Origin: Sedimentisphaerales bacterium
GTDB taxonomy: Bacteria > Planctomycetota > Phycisphaerae > Sedimentisphaerales > SM23-30
Direction: 5' to 3'
Assembly (NCBI GenBank): GCA_016934515.1
Contig: JAFGSR010000010.1
Coordinates: 1 to 53,070 of the forward strand
Length of the DNA stretch: 53,070 nucleotides
This document shows, piece by piece, positions 8,046-16,683 of the stretch (its first letter is position 1; every line of letters starts with the position of its first letter). The position numbers and the translations under genes were made by a program. Below the pieces are notes generated by a model. It was not told the origin of the DNA. It was given only the letters and a program-made list of their open reading frames with translations, and searched no databases.

Positions 8046-8942
8046 ATGACAGTGATGAAAGCTTTAGAATTTGAACAAAACAGCCAGGAAAAGAGCTGTT
8101 TTAACCTGAATGATATTGCCCATGAGGCTCAGGCGATTATCGATAAGGCGCTGCAGGAAAAGCAACGGATTCTCCAACAGGCCCAGGCGGAACTGGATCA
8201 GTTGCGTGAGATGACGCAAACCAAGGGTTTTCAGCAGGGTTACGATGAGGGAGTTGCCCAGGGGCAAAAAGAGGGGCATCAGCAGGCTTTGGAACAGGCA
8301 CAAAAAGACTTCCGCAGCAACAGTGAGAATCTGGTTAATGCTTTGGTGAACATCTGTGGTCAGTTCGATCAGGAAAAGAGCAGGATTTTGTGGCAGGCTG
8401 AGCAATCCACGGTTGCGTTGACGGTGGCGATTGCCCGCAAGGTGATAAAAAATGTAGCGGAGTTTTCCGCTCAAGTTGCTCTGGAGAACGTCAAGGCCGC
8501 TTTGGAGTTGACTTCGAAAACAACCAGGTTGACCATCCAGATTAATCCCAAAGACTGGGACCATTTACAGGAAATGCTCAGAGAGCAGAACTCGCCGCTG
8601 GGCGATTGCAGCAATATTACTTTCGAAAAGGAAACCGCGGTTTCGCCGGGAAGTTGTCGGTTGTTTACCAGTCAGGGCAGTGTCGATGCCGATCTGGATA
8701 AACAGATCGACCGGATTGCCGCTGAACTTTTAACCGTGGGCAAGACCGGTACGGCCGGAAATTGTATCGAAAACGAGATTATGGCAACAAGCGCTTTACC
8801 GAAGGACGACGCCTCCGCATTATCAAAAGAAAACGCATCGGAATTACCCAAGGAAAACAAATCCACTTTGCCGAAGGACAATCCAACGGCATTACCAGAA
8901 AATCCAACCACTGAAAAAACCAGGGAAACGGTCAAGCAATAA
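8046..8942 (+). CDS. fliH: Flagellar assembly protein FliH, with a repetitive C-terminal tail
   Basis: FliH regulates the FliI ATPase and tethers it to the export apparatus. Residues about 20-110 form a Q/E-rich coiled coil with glycine-spaced repeats (GFQQGYDEGVAQGQKEGHQQ), a FliH hallmark, followed by the conserved C-terminal alpha/beta domain to about residue 240. The last 53 residues (from 8781) are unusual: five copies of an L-P/S-K-[DE]-[DN] unit such as ALPKDD, ALSKEN, ELPKEN, TLPKDN. This charged, proline-rich tail is absent from the family members I know. The gene is 20 bases from fliG and 1 base from fliI, so coupled translation is likely. Confidence 0.9.
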   Translation: MTVMKALEFEQNSQEKSCFNLNDIAHEAQAIIDKALQEKQRILQQAQAELDQLREMTQTKGFQQGYDEGVAQGQKEGHQQALEQAQKDFRSNSENLVNALVNICGQFDQEKSRILWQAEQSTVALTVAIARKVIKNVAEFSAQVALENVKAALELTSKTTRLTIQINPKDWDHLQEMLREQNSPLGDCSNITFEKETAVSPGSCRLFTSQGSVDADLDKQIDRIAAELLTVGKTGTAGNCIENEIMATSALPKDDASALSKENASELPKENKSTLPKDNPTALPENPTTEKTRETVKQ

Positions 8943-8943
8943 A

Positions 8944-10398
8944 ATGTCCGAAAGAGAAGGTCAGAACAACTTTAAGCAGAGATTAGCGGCGGTGGAACGG
9001 ACGCTGGCGCATGAGGTTCAGGGTCGGGTTGCGGGCCTGACGGGTCTGACAGTGGAAGTTGAAGATTTTGCGGTGCCGGTTGGTGCCCAATGTGAAATTT
9101 ATTCGCGTAATGGGACAACCACTGCAGAGTCGATCGGGTTTCGGGGAAATATTTCTGTGTTGATGCCGCTGGGAGAAATGGAAGGGATTTCCCGCGGTGA
9201 TCGGGTGGTTTGTACGCGTTCCGAGGCGAGTTTTCCGATTGGGGAGCAGTTGCTGGGGCGGGTAATTGACGGCAACGGTAATCCATTGGATAACCAGGGG
9301 CCGTTGTTGTGCCAATGTCGTCGAGGTGTTAATTCGCAGCGGTTGCAGCCTTTGGATCGAACGCGGATCGATACCCCGCTGAGTACCGGGATTCGTAGCA
9401 TTGATGCACTGTTGACTTGCGGACAGGGGCAGCGGATGGGGATTTTCAGCGGTCCCGGTGTAGGCAAGAGTGTGCTGCTGGGGATGATCGCCCGGAATAC
9501 ATCGGCGGATGTTACGGTTATTGCGTTGGTGGGTGAGCGGGGCAGGGAAGTGCGGGAATTTATCGAAAAAGATCTCGGTCCGGAAGGATTGCGGCATTCG
9601 GTGGTGGTCGCGAGCACATCCGACGAACCGGCGCCGACGCGGGTAAGGGCGAGCTTTGTGGCCAGTTCAATTGCCGAGTATTTCCGCGACCAGGGTAAAA
9701 ACGTGCTGTTGCTGATGGACTCGATAACGCGAATCGCGATGGCGCAAAGGCAAATTGGTCTGGCGATTGATGAACCGCCGGCTACCAAAGGGTTCACTCC
9801 GAGTGTTTTTTCCCTGCTGCCGAGGCTGGTGGAACGTTCCGGGAAATCGGCAAAAGGCAGCATTACCGGATTTTACACGGTTCTGGTCGAAGGCGACGAT
9901 CTTAGCGAACCGATTTCGGATACCATGCGTGGCCTGCTCGACGGGCACATTTGGCTGTCACGTAGTTTGGCAAATCGTAATCATTACCCTGCTATTGACG
10001 CCGTCGAGAGTATCAGCCGGGTGATGCCGGATGTGGTGGATGAAGAGCATCAACAGTCGGCGCGGGACATCACCAGATTGATTGCTGTTTATCGCGATAT
10101 CGAAGACCTGGTTAATATCGGCGCTTACGCTGCCGGGACCAGTGTTGAACTCGATCTGGCGGTTCAGGCCCAGCCGGTGATCAACCGGTTTCTCCAGCAG
10201 AACATCGAGGAAAAAGTAACTTTTGCCGAGGCGTTACAAAACCTGGATGATCTTTGCAGTGTTATCAATCAGGTAACCTCCCAGCCGGGCAATTCGTCGG
10301 CAGGTAATTCTTCCGCGAACAATCGGCAGCAAAATCAGCAACAGCCAAAAAATAAACGGGCTCCTCTGGGGCTGGAGCGAATGATGGCTGGGCTGTAA
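8944..10398 (+). CDS. fliI: Flagellum-specific export ATPase FliI
   Basis: At 484 residues this is a full-length FliI, the hexameric ATPase of the flagellar type III export system, related to F1 beta. Walker A reads SGPGVGKSV (169-177). The GERGREVREF motif and the Walker B segment LLLMDSITR follow, then the conserved P-loop partner region with EPPATKGFTPSVFSLLPRLV split over about 276-296. The tail after about residue 445 is N/Q/S-rich and ends RAPLGLERMMAGL. The start lies one base after the fliH stop. Confidence 0.96.
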   Translation: MSEREGQNNFKQRLAAVERTLAHEVQGRVAGLTGLTVEVEDFAVPVGAQCEIYSRNGTTTAESIGFRGNISVLMPLGEMEGISRGDRVVCTRSEASFPIGEQLLGRVIDGNGNPLDNQGPLLCQCRRGVNSQRLQPLDRTRIDTPLSTGIRSIDALLTCGQGQRMGIFSGPGVGKSVLLGMIARNTSADVTVIALVGERGREVREFIEKDLGPEGLRHSVVVASTSDEPAPTRVRASFVASSIAEYFRDQGKNVLLLMDSITRIAMAQRQIGLAIDEPPATKGFTPSVFSLLPRLVERSGKSAKGSITGFYTVLVEGDDLSEPISDTMRGLLDGHIWLSRSLANRNHYPAIDAVESISRVMPDVVDEEHQQSARDITRLIAVYRDIEDLVNIGAYAAGTSVELDLAVQAQPVINRFLQQNIEEKVTFAEALQNLDDLCSVINQVTSQPGNSSAGNSSANNRQQNQQQPKNKRAPLGLERMMAGL

Positions 10399-10454
10399 TA
10401 GAGTAGTATAGAGAAACAGGAAGTTTGAAAACCAACAGAAAACCGTAAATAGCA

Positions 10455-10925
10455 ATGAAGAAATTTCGCTTTCGATTACAACCTTTGCTGGCCCTGAAAA
10501 AACAGCGTGAAGATGAGAAAAAGCGCATTGTCGGTGATCTGCTTTCGGAGATACATCATCATCAGCAAGAGGCTTTGGAAATGGCCCAGGCGATAAAAAG
10601 CGAAGGCGAAAAACTGAAACAACAGCATCAGCAGGGCCGAATTGATCTGGAATGGATGGGTCATTATCGAATTTATGTACAGCACCTGCAAACAGCTATC
10701 AGCAAACGGATAGCAGTGGTGGCGCAGATTCAACAGCGTTTGGCAGCAGCCCGGGAAGAGTTGGCCGAAGCCGCCAAGGAAGCCAAGATACTAGAAAAGC
10801 TCAAAGAGAAACAACAACAACGACACGAAGAACAGCTACGTCGCCGGGAAACCATTGAACAGGATGAAATCGCCACGAATCTTTATCGCCGAACGAATAA
10901 GATTCGCGAAATTGAAGTGGCCTGA
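10455..10925 (+). CDS. fliJ: Flagellar export chaperone and stalk protein FliJ
   Basis: This 156-residue protein is almost wholly coiled coil, beginning MKKFRFRLQPLLALKKQRED, which is the classic FliJ N-terminus. FliJ inserts into the FliI hexamer and connects it to FlhA. Its length and position directly after fliI agree. No clear ribosome site precedes the ATG; the leader is A-rich. Confidence 0.92.
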   Translation: MKKFRFRLQPLLALKKQREDEKKRIVGDLLSEIHHHQQEALEMAQAIKSEGEKLKQQHQQGRIDLEWMGHYRIYVQHLQTAISKRIAVVAQIQQRLAAAREELAEAAKEAKILEKLKEKQQQRHEEQLRRRETIEQDEIATNLYRRTNKIREIEVA

Positions 10926-10953
10926 CCGGTCGCTGTCCTGAAAGGGCGAAAGC

Positions 10954-11604
10954 ATGGGTAAAACAGTAATGAAAATTTTAATGTTGATTTTGATAATTTG
11001 CGGATTAGCTGCGGCCGGGCTGGTAGGTTACGGTTTGGCAACCGGGCGTTTCGACACGGAAAAACGGCAACAGTATTTCGCGACCTGGCGAGGCGAAAAG
11101 CTTGTTCCGCCCGTCCCCGAAGTGGAGCAAGTTTTGGATGATGAAAAAGCCAAACAAGCCAGCGAAAGAATAGCCGCTACGGAAATTAAAAGAGAAATCA
11201 TTACTCGTGAAATTCAGCGTGACATTGAACTGGCGCGCTACATGCAAACCACGCTGGCTCAGGCTCAAAATAAGCTGAACGGCGACATTAAATTACTGCA
11301 GAAAAAACAGTCGGCATTTACGGAAAAGCTGGACCAATACAACCGCCAGGCGCAACAGGAAGGCTTTCAAAAAGCTCTGAAAAATTACTCCCTGATGAAG
11401 CCCAAATCAGCCAAAGCAGATTTTATGAAAATGGATGATGATCAGGTGGTGGCGTATCTGTCCCAGATGAAGCCGGACGTAGCCACGGGTATTCTCGAGC
11501 AGTTCAGGACACCCGAAGAACTGGAAAAGAGGCTACGTGTGATGGAAATGTTGGAACAGTATCGCACCGTCAAACTGGACGGCAAGAACAATCCCGGAGC
11601 CTGA
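10954..11604 (+). CDS. YlxF/MotE-like protein with MgtE-N-type C-terminus
   Basis: The 216-residue protein has one N-terminal membrane helix (about residues 5-28), a long coiled coil (about 60-140) and a C-terminal segment KMDDDQVVAYLSQMKPDVAT...ILEQF typical of the MgtE intracellular N-like fold. Proteins of this layout between fliJ and fliK are called YlxF in Bacillus or MotE, where they act as chaperones for stator or motor parts. Here motAB lie in the same operon, which suits that role. A GAAAGGG ribosome site supports the start. Confidence 0.75.
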   Translation: MGKTVMKILMLILIICGLAAAGLVGYGLATGRFDTEKRQQYFATWRGEKLVPPVPEVEQVLDDEKAKQASERIAATEIKREIITREIQRDIELARYMQTTLAQAQNKLNGDIKLLQKKQSAFTEKLDQYNRQAQQEGFQKALKNYSLMKPKSAKADFMKMDDDQVVAYLSQMKPDVATGILEQFRTPEELEKRLRVMEMLEQYRTVKLDGKNNPGA

Positions 11605-11669
11605 CAGTCCGGGAGTGAAATCAGACCAACGATTAAAATATCCAAGTTTACAAAAGCCAAGGAAAAAAC

Positions 11670-13475
11670 GTGATAGACATTAAAGACATTCAGTTGAAAT
11701 CGACCGACTTCCAGGCGAGCAGCCTGAGAAGTTCTCTCCAGCATCCTGAAGAGGGCGTCTTTGCCGGAATGTTTGATTCAGCTCGGTTGGATATCGCGGA
11801 AAATCCCAAGGTGAATTCCCGGCAGCCGCAAAAGGAGCGTCAGGATCGCAGGATTGAATCGTCCGATCCCGGCAGCGATTCGATTGTTCCCGACCAGCAG
11901 AATTTGCCCGACGACGGCGACATAAACAACAACGATATTGCTTTAACCGACGAGATGCCCAGTAACAATAATGACGATGCTCCCCAGGAAATCTCCGAGA
12001 ATTCTCCCGCTGAAAAATCTGAAAACACTGAACCAGCTACGGAAGAAAGTGCTGAGACGTCCTCTGAGTGCAACTCTCAAAATTCCGAGTCAGCCCCGGC
12101 CGGTGAATCTGTCAAATCGCAAAACCTGCTTACCCAGCTTGCCACCCAGGGTGGTGCTCTGAACATTAATAAGTTAGTGACGGCCGGTCAAAACCAGCCG
12201 ATCCAGCCCCAACAGCCAAGCCAACCGGTTGTAGTTCTGGCTCAGGTTACTAATGGCCAGACAGATAATGCTCAGGTTGTTAATGCTCAGGTTGCTAATC
12301 CTCAGGTTGTTAATCCCCAGGCTGCCAAGGCTCAGGTCGCCATTACACCGCCTGATCCGGAACAGATTCAGCAATCAGCTAACGCGAAGCCCGATGAATC
12401 AAATCCGCTTCCTCAAATTGTCAATCTGCAGCAAAACCAAGCTGGCAAGGAAATTCCAACCGCTGTCCCGAACGATGTTAAGGTGGTTTTGGACCAGGTT
12501 AACCAAGTTGCGCCGCCTGAAACGGTTACTGCTGAAACGGAAAATCAATCGGGTATCAAAACTCAACTGGAAAATGTTCAGTTCAATCTGCCCGCCCGGC
12601 CCGATCTCGTCGGCAAGGATGATTCCGCAGCCAGAGACATTCCGACCCCTCAAAATAACAGCGTATCAGTACCTTCGGGTGAGTTGCCCGACAGCAACCA
12701 GTCATTGAACTGGCAAAATCCGTCAGATGGTAAAAAGAACAAAAATGTTTTGGAGCAAATCTCGGCTCAGCAAATCAAAGCGGTTGCTTCGGAGAAGCCT
12801 GCTGAACCATTGAATCTGCAGAATGTTTTAAAAGCCCCCCCGACCGATCCCACTCTGGAAGCAAACCGCCGGGAGAATATCGAGCAGGTTGTCAAAGCCG
12901 CCCGGACGGCAGTTGCCCGCGGCTCGTCACTCATTCAGATCAGGCTTAATCCGCCCGAGTTGGGTTTTCTGCGGATTGAAATCAAGCAAAATGCCAACGG
13001 TCTGCACCTGCTGATGCAGGCCACGAGCACCAAAGCACAGCAACTGCTGCAACAGAATTCGCAAGAGTTGCAGGCGGCTTTGGAATCTCACGGGTTACAA
13101 ACCCGGCAAATTGATATTCAACTGCGTCTGGACCTGCGTGACAACCAGAATGGCAGTCAAACCAACAATCAGCCTCAGGATAACGCTGCCAAAGACGATT
13201 CCGGTTCGCAGCAATCCAATGCCCAACAGCAAAACAATCAGCAGGACGGCTCGCGTCAAAAGGGCGAAATGTTTTCATCCTGGTCAGATTATTTCCAGTT
13301 CGACGACAATGAAAACCAGGCTGGTAAACAACAGAATGTTATTCCGACGGCCCGCCAAGATGAAGGTGCAACCGATAAAACAGCCGATGGCGAAGCTGGG
13401 AAAATTGGTGATTTAGAAGAATCGCCGCGGAACTGGAATGAACTGAAATTTAACACAGTTGACGTAATTGTATAA
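11670..13475 (+). CDS. fliK: Flagellar hook-length control protein FliK
   Basis: This 601-residue protein starts with GTG behind an AAGGA sequence. FliK is exported as a molecular ruler and switches FlhB specificity when the hook is complete. The C-terminal switch domain (about 415-490) has the diagnostic IRLNPPELGFLRIEI segment and following helices. The N-terminal about 400 residues are disordered, rich in N, Q, P, S and E. They include a pentapeptide-like repeat (AQVVN, AQVAN, PQVVN, PQAAK, AQVAI; DNA about 12270-12345). The length fits a long hook ruler, but repeat expansion also contributes. Confidence 0.9.
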   Translation: MIDIKDIQLKSTDFQASSLRSSLQHPEEGVFAGMFDSARLDIAENPKVNSRQPQKERQDRRIESSDPGSDSIVPDQQNLPDDGDINNNDIALTDEMPSNNNDDAPQEISENSPAEKSENTEPATEESAETSSECNSQNSESAPAGESVKSQNLLTQLATQGGALNINKLVTAGQNQPIQPQQPSQPVVVLAQVTNGQTDNAQVVNAQVANPQVVNPQAAKAQVAITPPDPEQIQQSANAKPDESNPLPQIVNLQQNQAGKEIPTAVPNDVKVVLDQVNQVAPPETVTAETENQSGIKTQLENVQFNLPARPDLVGKDDSAARDIPTPQNNSVSVPSGELPDSNQSLNWQNPSDGKKNKNVLEQISAQQIKAVASEKPAEPLNLQNVLKAPPTDPTLEANRRENIEQVVKAARTAVARGSSLIQIRLNPPELGFLRIEIKQNANGLHLLMQATSTKAQQLLQQNSQELQAALESHGLQTRQIDIQLRLDLRDNQNGSQTNNQPQDNAAKDDSGSQQSNAQQQNNQQDGSRQKGEMFSSWSDYFQFDDNENQAGKQQNVIPTARQDEGATDKTADGEAGKIGDLEESPRNWNELKFNTVDVIV

Positions 13476-13508
13476 TTAGATTTAAGACGTCCCGGAGAAA
13501 GGTTTTTT

Positions 13509-14285
13509 ATGAGTTCTATTACCGCAACATCAGCAACCAGTGCTTTGGGTAGCACAACCACCACGGGCAGCAACTCTCTGAATACGGATGATTTCCTCAA
13601 GATTATGCTTACCGAGCTGACTAACCAGGACCCCCTTGAGCCGATGACGAACAAGGATCTGATCGACCAGATGGCCGGTATTCAACAACTGCAGTCCAAT
13701 GAAACCATGACCAATTCTTTCGGCAAAGTTACGAATCAATTTAGCAGCTTTATGAACCAGCTGAACAGCTTCCTGGAACGCGATCAACTCAGTTCCGCCG
13801 GTAAGATGATCGGTGAAATTGTTGCCGGGACCACTACCGCGGGCAACTTCACCGTCGGTAAAGTTATCGCCGTCAATGTCAATAACAACGAAACCTTACT
13901 GGAACTCGATACGGGCGAACTAATCAACATCAACGATATGACCCGTCTGGGAGGTACCAACAGCGAAGACATAATCGGCACGTTTGTCATTGGCAAGAAC
14001 AGCTCCGGTGCTAACGCGGCAGGAATTGTAGAATCCATCGAAACCAACGGTAACGACGTTACCTTGAGACTGTCAACGGGCGAAGAAGTATCCCTGACAA
14101 ACTGCACTCTGGTTAGTGCGGACACGGCTTATGTTTTGCTGGGTATGTATGCCGAGGGCAACGATGTTCAGGGCAACGTCGAGAGCTATCGTATCAGTGG
14201 TGCGGGAATCGAGGGCATTACACTGCTGCTTGAGGACGGCAGCGAACTGCCTTTAACCGAAGTTACCGATATCAGGAGTGTCTAG
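13509..14285 (+). CDS. flgD: Hook-cap protein FlgD
   Basis: FlgD caps the growing hook and helps hook subunits polymerise. The conserved N-terminal export and cap segment reads FLKIMLTELTNQDPLEPM (residues about 29-46), followed by a Q-rich helix. The C-terminal beta domains are two tandem modules with similar strands (GKVIAVNVNNNETLLELDTG and SIETNGNDVTLRLSTGEEV), plus a third partial one. The protein has 258 residues. GGAGAAAGG lies 7-8 bases upstream of ATG. The 101-base gap to flgE carries only the flgE ribosome site (ACGGAGG). Confidence 0.92.
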   Translation: MSSITATSATSALGSTTTTGSNSLNTDDFLKIMLTELTNQDPLEPMTNKDLIDQMAGIQQLQSNETMTNSFGKVTNQFSSFMNQLNSFLERDQLSSAGKMIGEIVAGTTTAGNFTVGKVIAVNVNNNETLLELDTGELININDMTRLGGTNSEDIIGTFVIGKNSSGANAAGIVESIETNGNDVTLRLSTGEEVSLTNCTLVSADTAYVLLGMYAEGNDVQGNVESYRISGAGIEGITLLLEDGSELPLTEVTDIRSV

Positions 14286-14386
14286 CGGACTTCCCGGCAA
14301 ATAGTCATCAGGAAGCCAAGGTTGGGTAAACAACTTTTTGCTATAGATAAAAATAATCAGGCTTGATTTTACGGAGGTAAATACAA

Positions 14387-16132
14387 ATGGGTTTGACATC
14401 ATCATTATTCGCCGGCTTGTCCGGAATGAAAACGAATGAATTTGCCATGGATGTCATTGGTAACAATATCGCCAATGTCAATACGCGGAGTTTCAAATCA
14501 TCGCGTTCGCTTTTTCAGTCGCAGTTTTACAGCACCTTCAGTTTTGGCACCGCTCCGTCGGGAGACACCGGTGGCAGCAATCCTCTGCAGGTGGGTACCG
14601 GTTCCACGGTAGGCTCGGTTACCCGGGATTTCAGCGGCGGTGCACCGGAAACCACCGGTAATAAAACCGACCTGGCTATCCAGGGACAGGGTGTTTTTAT
14701 CATCGCCAAACCCAGCGGCGCCTATGCCTATACGCGTGACGGCAGTTTTCAGTTCAACGCGGAAAACTACCTGCTCACCTCCGATGGTAATTTCCTTCAG
14801 GGATATGGAACTGATAGTGAATTCAATATAGTCGAAGGGACGTTGACCAACCTGAGGATTCCGATAGGTGAAATAACTACCGCATCGACGACTTCTTATG
14901 CACAATTCAGCGGTGACTTAAATGCCGGCGGAGAGGTTGCTGCTTTGCGACCGGTACTGACCAGTGATACCAGTCACACTTTTACCGACGGTAATGGCGG
15001 TCCCGCAGCCGACGCCTCCACGCTGCTTACCGATCTGTATGACGGGGCAATCGATCTGTTTACCGACGGCAATATCATTACCCTGGCCGAGGCCAACAAA
15101 GGTGGAGCAAATCTGCCTGCCGAAGAATTCATAGTTGGCACCACCGGCACTACCTACGGACATTTCGCCGCCTGGCTGGAAGATGTCCTGGGGATTAATA
15201 CCTCGGCCGATTTGCCCGACCTTACCGCAAGCGGCGTCGATCCGCCGGGAGTTACAATTGAATTAGACGGCAGCATAAAAGTGGTGGGTAATCTGGGTGA
15301 GAAAAACGAGATTATTCTGGCAGACGGGTCGATAACAGCTTCCAAAGGAAGTTCGGCGACCTTGCCGGGTAACACGCTGCCCTTTCGCTTTACCAGCAAT
15401 ATTGTTACCGACGATGACCGCACAGCGTTGGGCGAAAGTATTCGCACTTCCTTCAAAGCCTACGATTCAGTGGGCAACGACATGGATGTTTATGTTACCC
15501 TGACGCTGGAATCCAAGACCGATGACGGTGTTACCTGGCGATATTACGCCGAATCGGCAGAAGACACGGATTTTGACCGGGTTGTGGGAACGGGTACTAT
15601 TCAATTTGATACCTCAGGCAATTTTCTCGAAGCGGTTGAACGCAACATCACCATAGATCACGCCGATACCGGTGCCGCAACTCCGCAGACGATCACTCTG
15701 GATTTTAGCAGAATGGATGGCTTCGCGATGACCAGTAGCGCCATAAGTCTGCTCAGCCAGGATGGTTTCATGGCGGGTACCTTGCAGGATTTTTCTATCG
15801 GTAGCGATGGGATAATTGTCGGATCTTTTGACAACGGCCTGACCAGAAACCTGGGACAGGTCGTGATGGCAACCTTCAGAAATTACGAAGGACTGGTGGC
15901 TCAGGCGGACAATCTCTATGTTGCCGGGCCCAACTCCGGTGATGCGATTATCAAAAAACCAATGCAACTCGGTGCCGGCAGTATCAACTCTGCGGCATTG
16001 GAATTGAGTAATGTCGATCTCAGCAGGGAATTTATCAATCTGATCATCAGCAGCACCGGCTTTTCGGCATCGTCGCGGGTTATTCAGACCAGCGACCAAC
16101 TGCTTAACGAGTTGATGATGTTAGTTAGATAA
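14387..16132 (+). CDS. flgE: Flagellar hook protein FlgE
   Basis: At 581 residues it is longer than the enterobacterial FlgE (about 400) owing to large variable D1-D3 domains. The D0 helix begins MGLTSSLFAGLSGMKTNEFA and continues VIGNNIANVNTRSFKSSR. The C-terminal D0 helix is NVDLSREFINLIISSTGFSA then SSRVIQTSDQLLNELMMLV. The surface part is rich in T, D and G. A GGAGG ribosome site lies 9 bases upstream. Immediately after the stop codon an 86-nt tandem hairpin array starts, so the hook mRNA has an unusual 3' end. Confidence 0.95.
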   Translation: MGLTSSLFAGLSGMKTNEFAMDVIGNNIANVNTRSFKSSRSLFQSQFYSTFSFGTAPSGDTGGSNPLQVGTGSTVGSVTRDFSGGAPETTGNKTDLAIQGQGVFIIAKPSGAYAYTRDGSFQFNAENYLLTSDGNFLQGYGTDSEFNIVEGTLTNLRIPIGEITTASTTSYAQFSGDLNAGGEVAALRPVLTSDTSHTFTDGNGGPAADASTLLTDLYDGAIDLFTDGNIITLAEANKGGANLPAEEFIVGTTGTTYGHFAAWLEDVLGINTSADLPDLTASGVDPPGVTIELDGSIKVVGNLGEKNEIILADGSITASKGSSATLPGNTLPFRFTSNIVTDDDRTALGESIRTSFKAYDSVGNDMDVYVTLTLESKTDDGVTWRYYAESAEDTDFDRVVGTGTIQFDTSGNFLEAVERNITIDHADTGAATPQTITLDFSRMDGFAMTSSAISLLSQDGFMAGTLQDFSIGSDGIIVGSFDNGLTRNLGQVVMATFRNYEGLVAQADNLYVAGPNSGDAIIKKPMQLGAGSINSAALELSNVDLSREFINLIISSTGFSASSRVIQTSDQLLNELMMLVR

Positions 16133-16136
16133 TTTG

Positions 16137-16357
16137 TTACCCGGGTCTCGCGACATGGGTGTTTATTCTGCTGTCGCGAGACCATTTGAAAACAAAGTGC
16201 CCCGTAAGGCACTTGACTGAATTACCCCGGGCCTCGCGGCAGGGGTGTTTATTCTGCTGTCGCGAGGTCAATTTGATACAAAGTGCCCCGTAAGGCACTT
16301 GACTGATTTACCCCGGGTCTCGCGGCAGGGGTGTTTATTCTGCTGTCGCGAGACCAT
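16137..16357 (+). repeat. 86-nt tandem array of alternating stem-loops (A-B-A-B-A)
   Basis: Two hairpin types alternate with an exact 86-base period. The A stems are 12 bp: 16144-16155/16172-16183, 16230-16241/16258-16269 and 16316-16327/16344-16355, each with a 16-base loop sharing GTGTTTATTCTGC. The B stems are 7 bp, AAGTGCC/GGCACTT, at 16195-16214 and 16281-16300. In A2 the third base pair is C-G instead of T-A in A1 and A3, a compensatory double change. Other substitutions turn pairs into G-U. This supports a structure kept at the RNA level. No T tract follows, so it is not a simple terminator. An effect on flgE mRNA stability or on downstream expression is inference. Confidence 0.9.
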
Positions 16358-16380
16358 TATTGAAATGTTAAGAGTGATTC

Positions 16381-16572
16381 ATGATCGCGGCTACCCGACT
16401 TAATGGTAAAAGATTCGTAGTGAATGCCGAACAGATTCGGTATGTGGAATCTACGCCCGACACCATGATCACTTTAATGAACGGCGACAAGATAATGGTT
16501 AAGGAAACCCTGGAAGAAATAGTAAGCCTGGCGGTGCAATACCAACGGCAAATTCGTGTTTTTCAAACCTGA
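16381..16572 (+). CDS. flbD: FlbD/SwrD family flagellar protein
   Basis: This 63-residue protein has the family's size and pattern: an N-terminal stretch MIAATRLNGKRFVVNAEQIR, then VESTPDTMITLMNGDKIMVK with the TLMNGDK core, then ETLEEIV. FlbD/SwrD proteins sit after flgE in many phyla; in Bacillus SwrD increases motor torque through the stators. Here motA and motB follow directly, consistent with that link. It begins 24 bases after the tandem hairpin array, and no strong ribosome site is seen (TTAAGAG). Confidence 0.88.
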   Translation: MIAATRLNGKRFVVNAEQIRYVESTPDTMITLMNGDKIMVKETLEEIVSLAVQYQRQIRVFQT

Positions 16573-16578
16573 AACCGG

Positions 16579-16606
16579 TAAACTGGGCGACTTAAATGGC
16601 CGATAA
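16579..16606 (+). promoter_or_regulatory. Sigma-28 (FliA)-type promoter before motA
   Basis: TAAA (16579-16582) and a perfect GCCGATAA (16599-16606) are separated by 16 bases. The consensus is TAAA-N15-GCCGATAA, so spacing is one base long. The site is about 75 bases upstream of motA. MotAB are late, FliA-controlled genes in several bacteria, and fliA is in the same cluster. Promoter activity is inference. Confidence 0.55.
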
Positions 16607-16683
16607 ATAACACGTAGTTCCATATTGCTAAAGGGCAATAAAATCGCAAGAAAGGGACTACTAGTTCGGAGAAAGCAGCGAAA

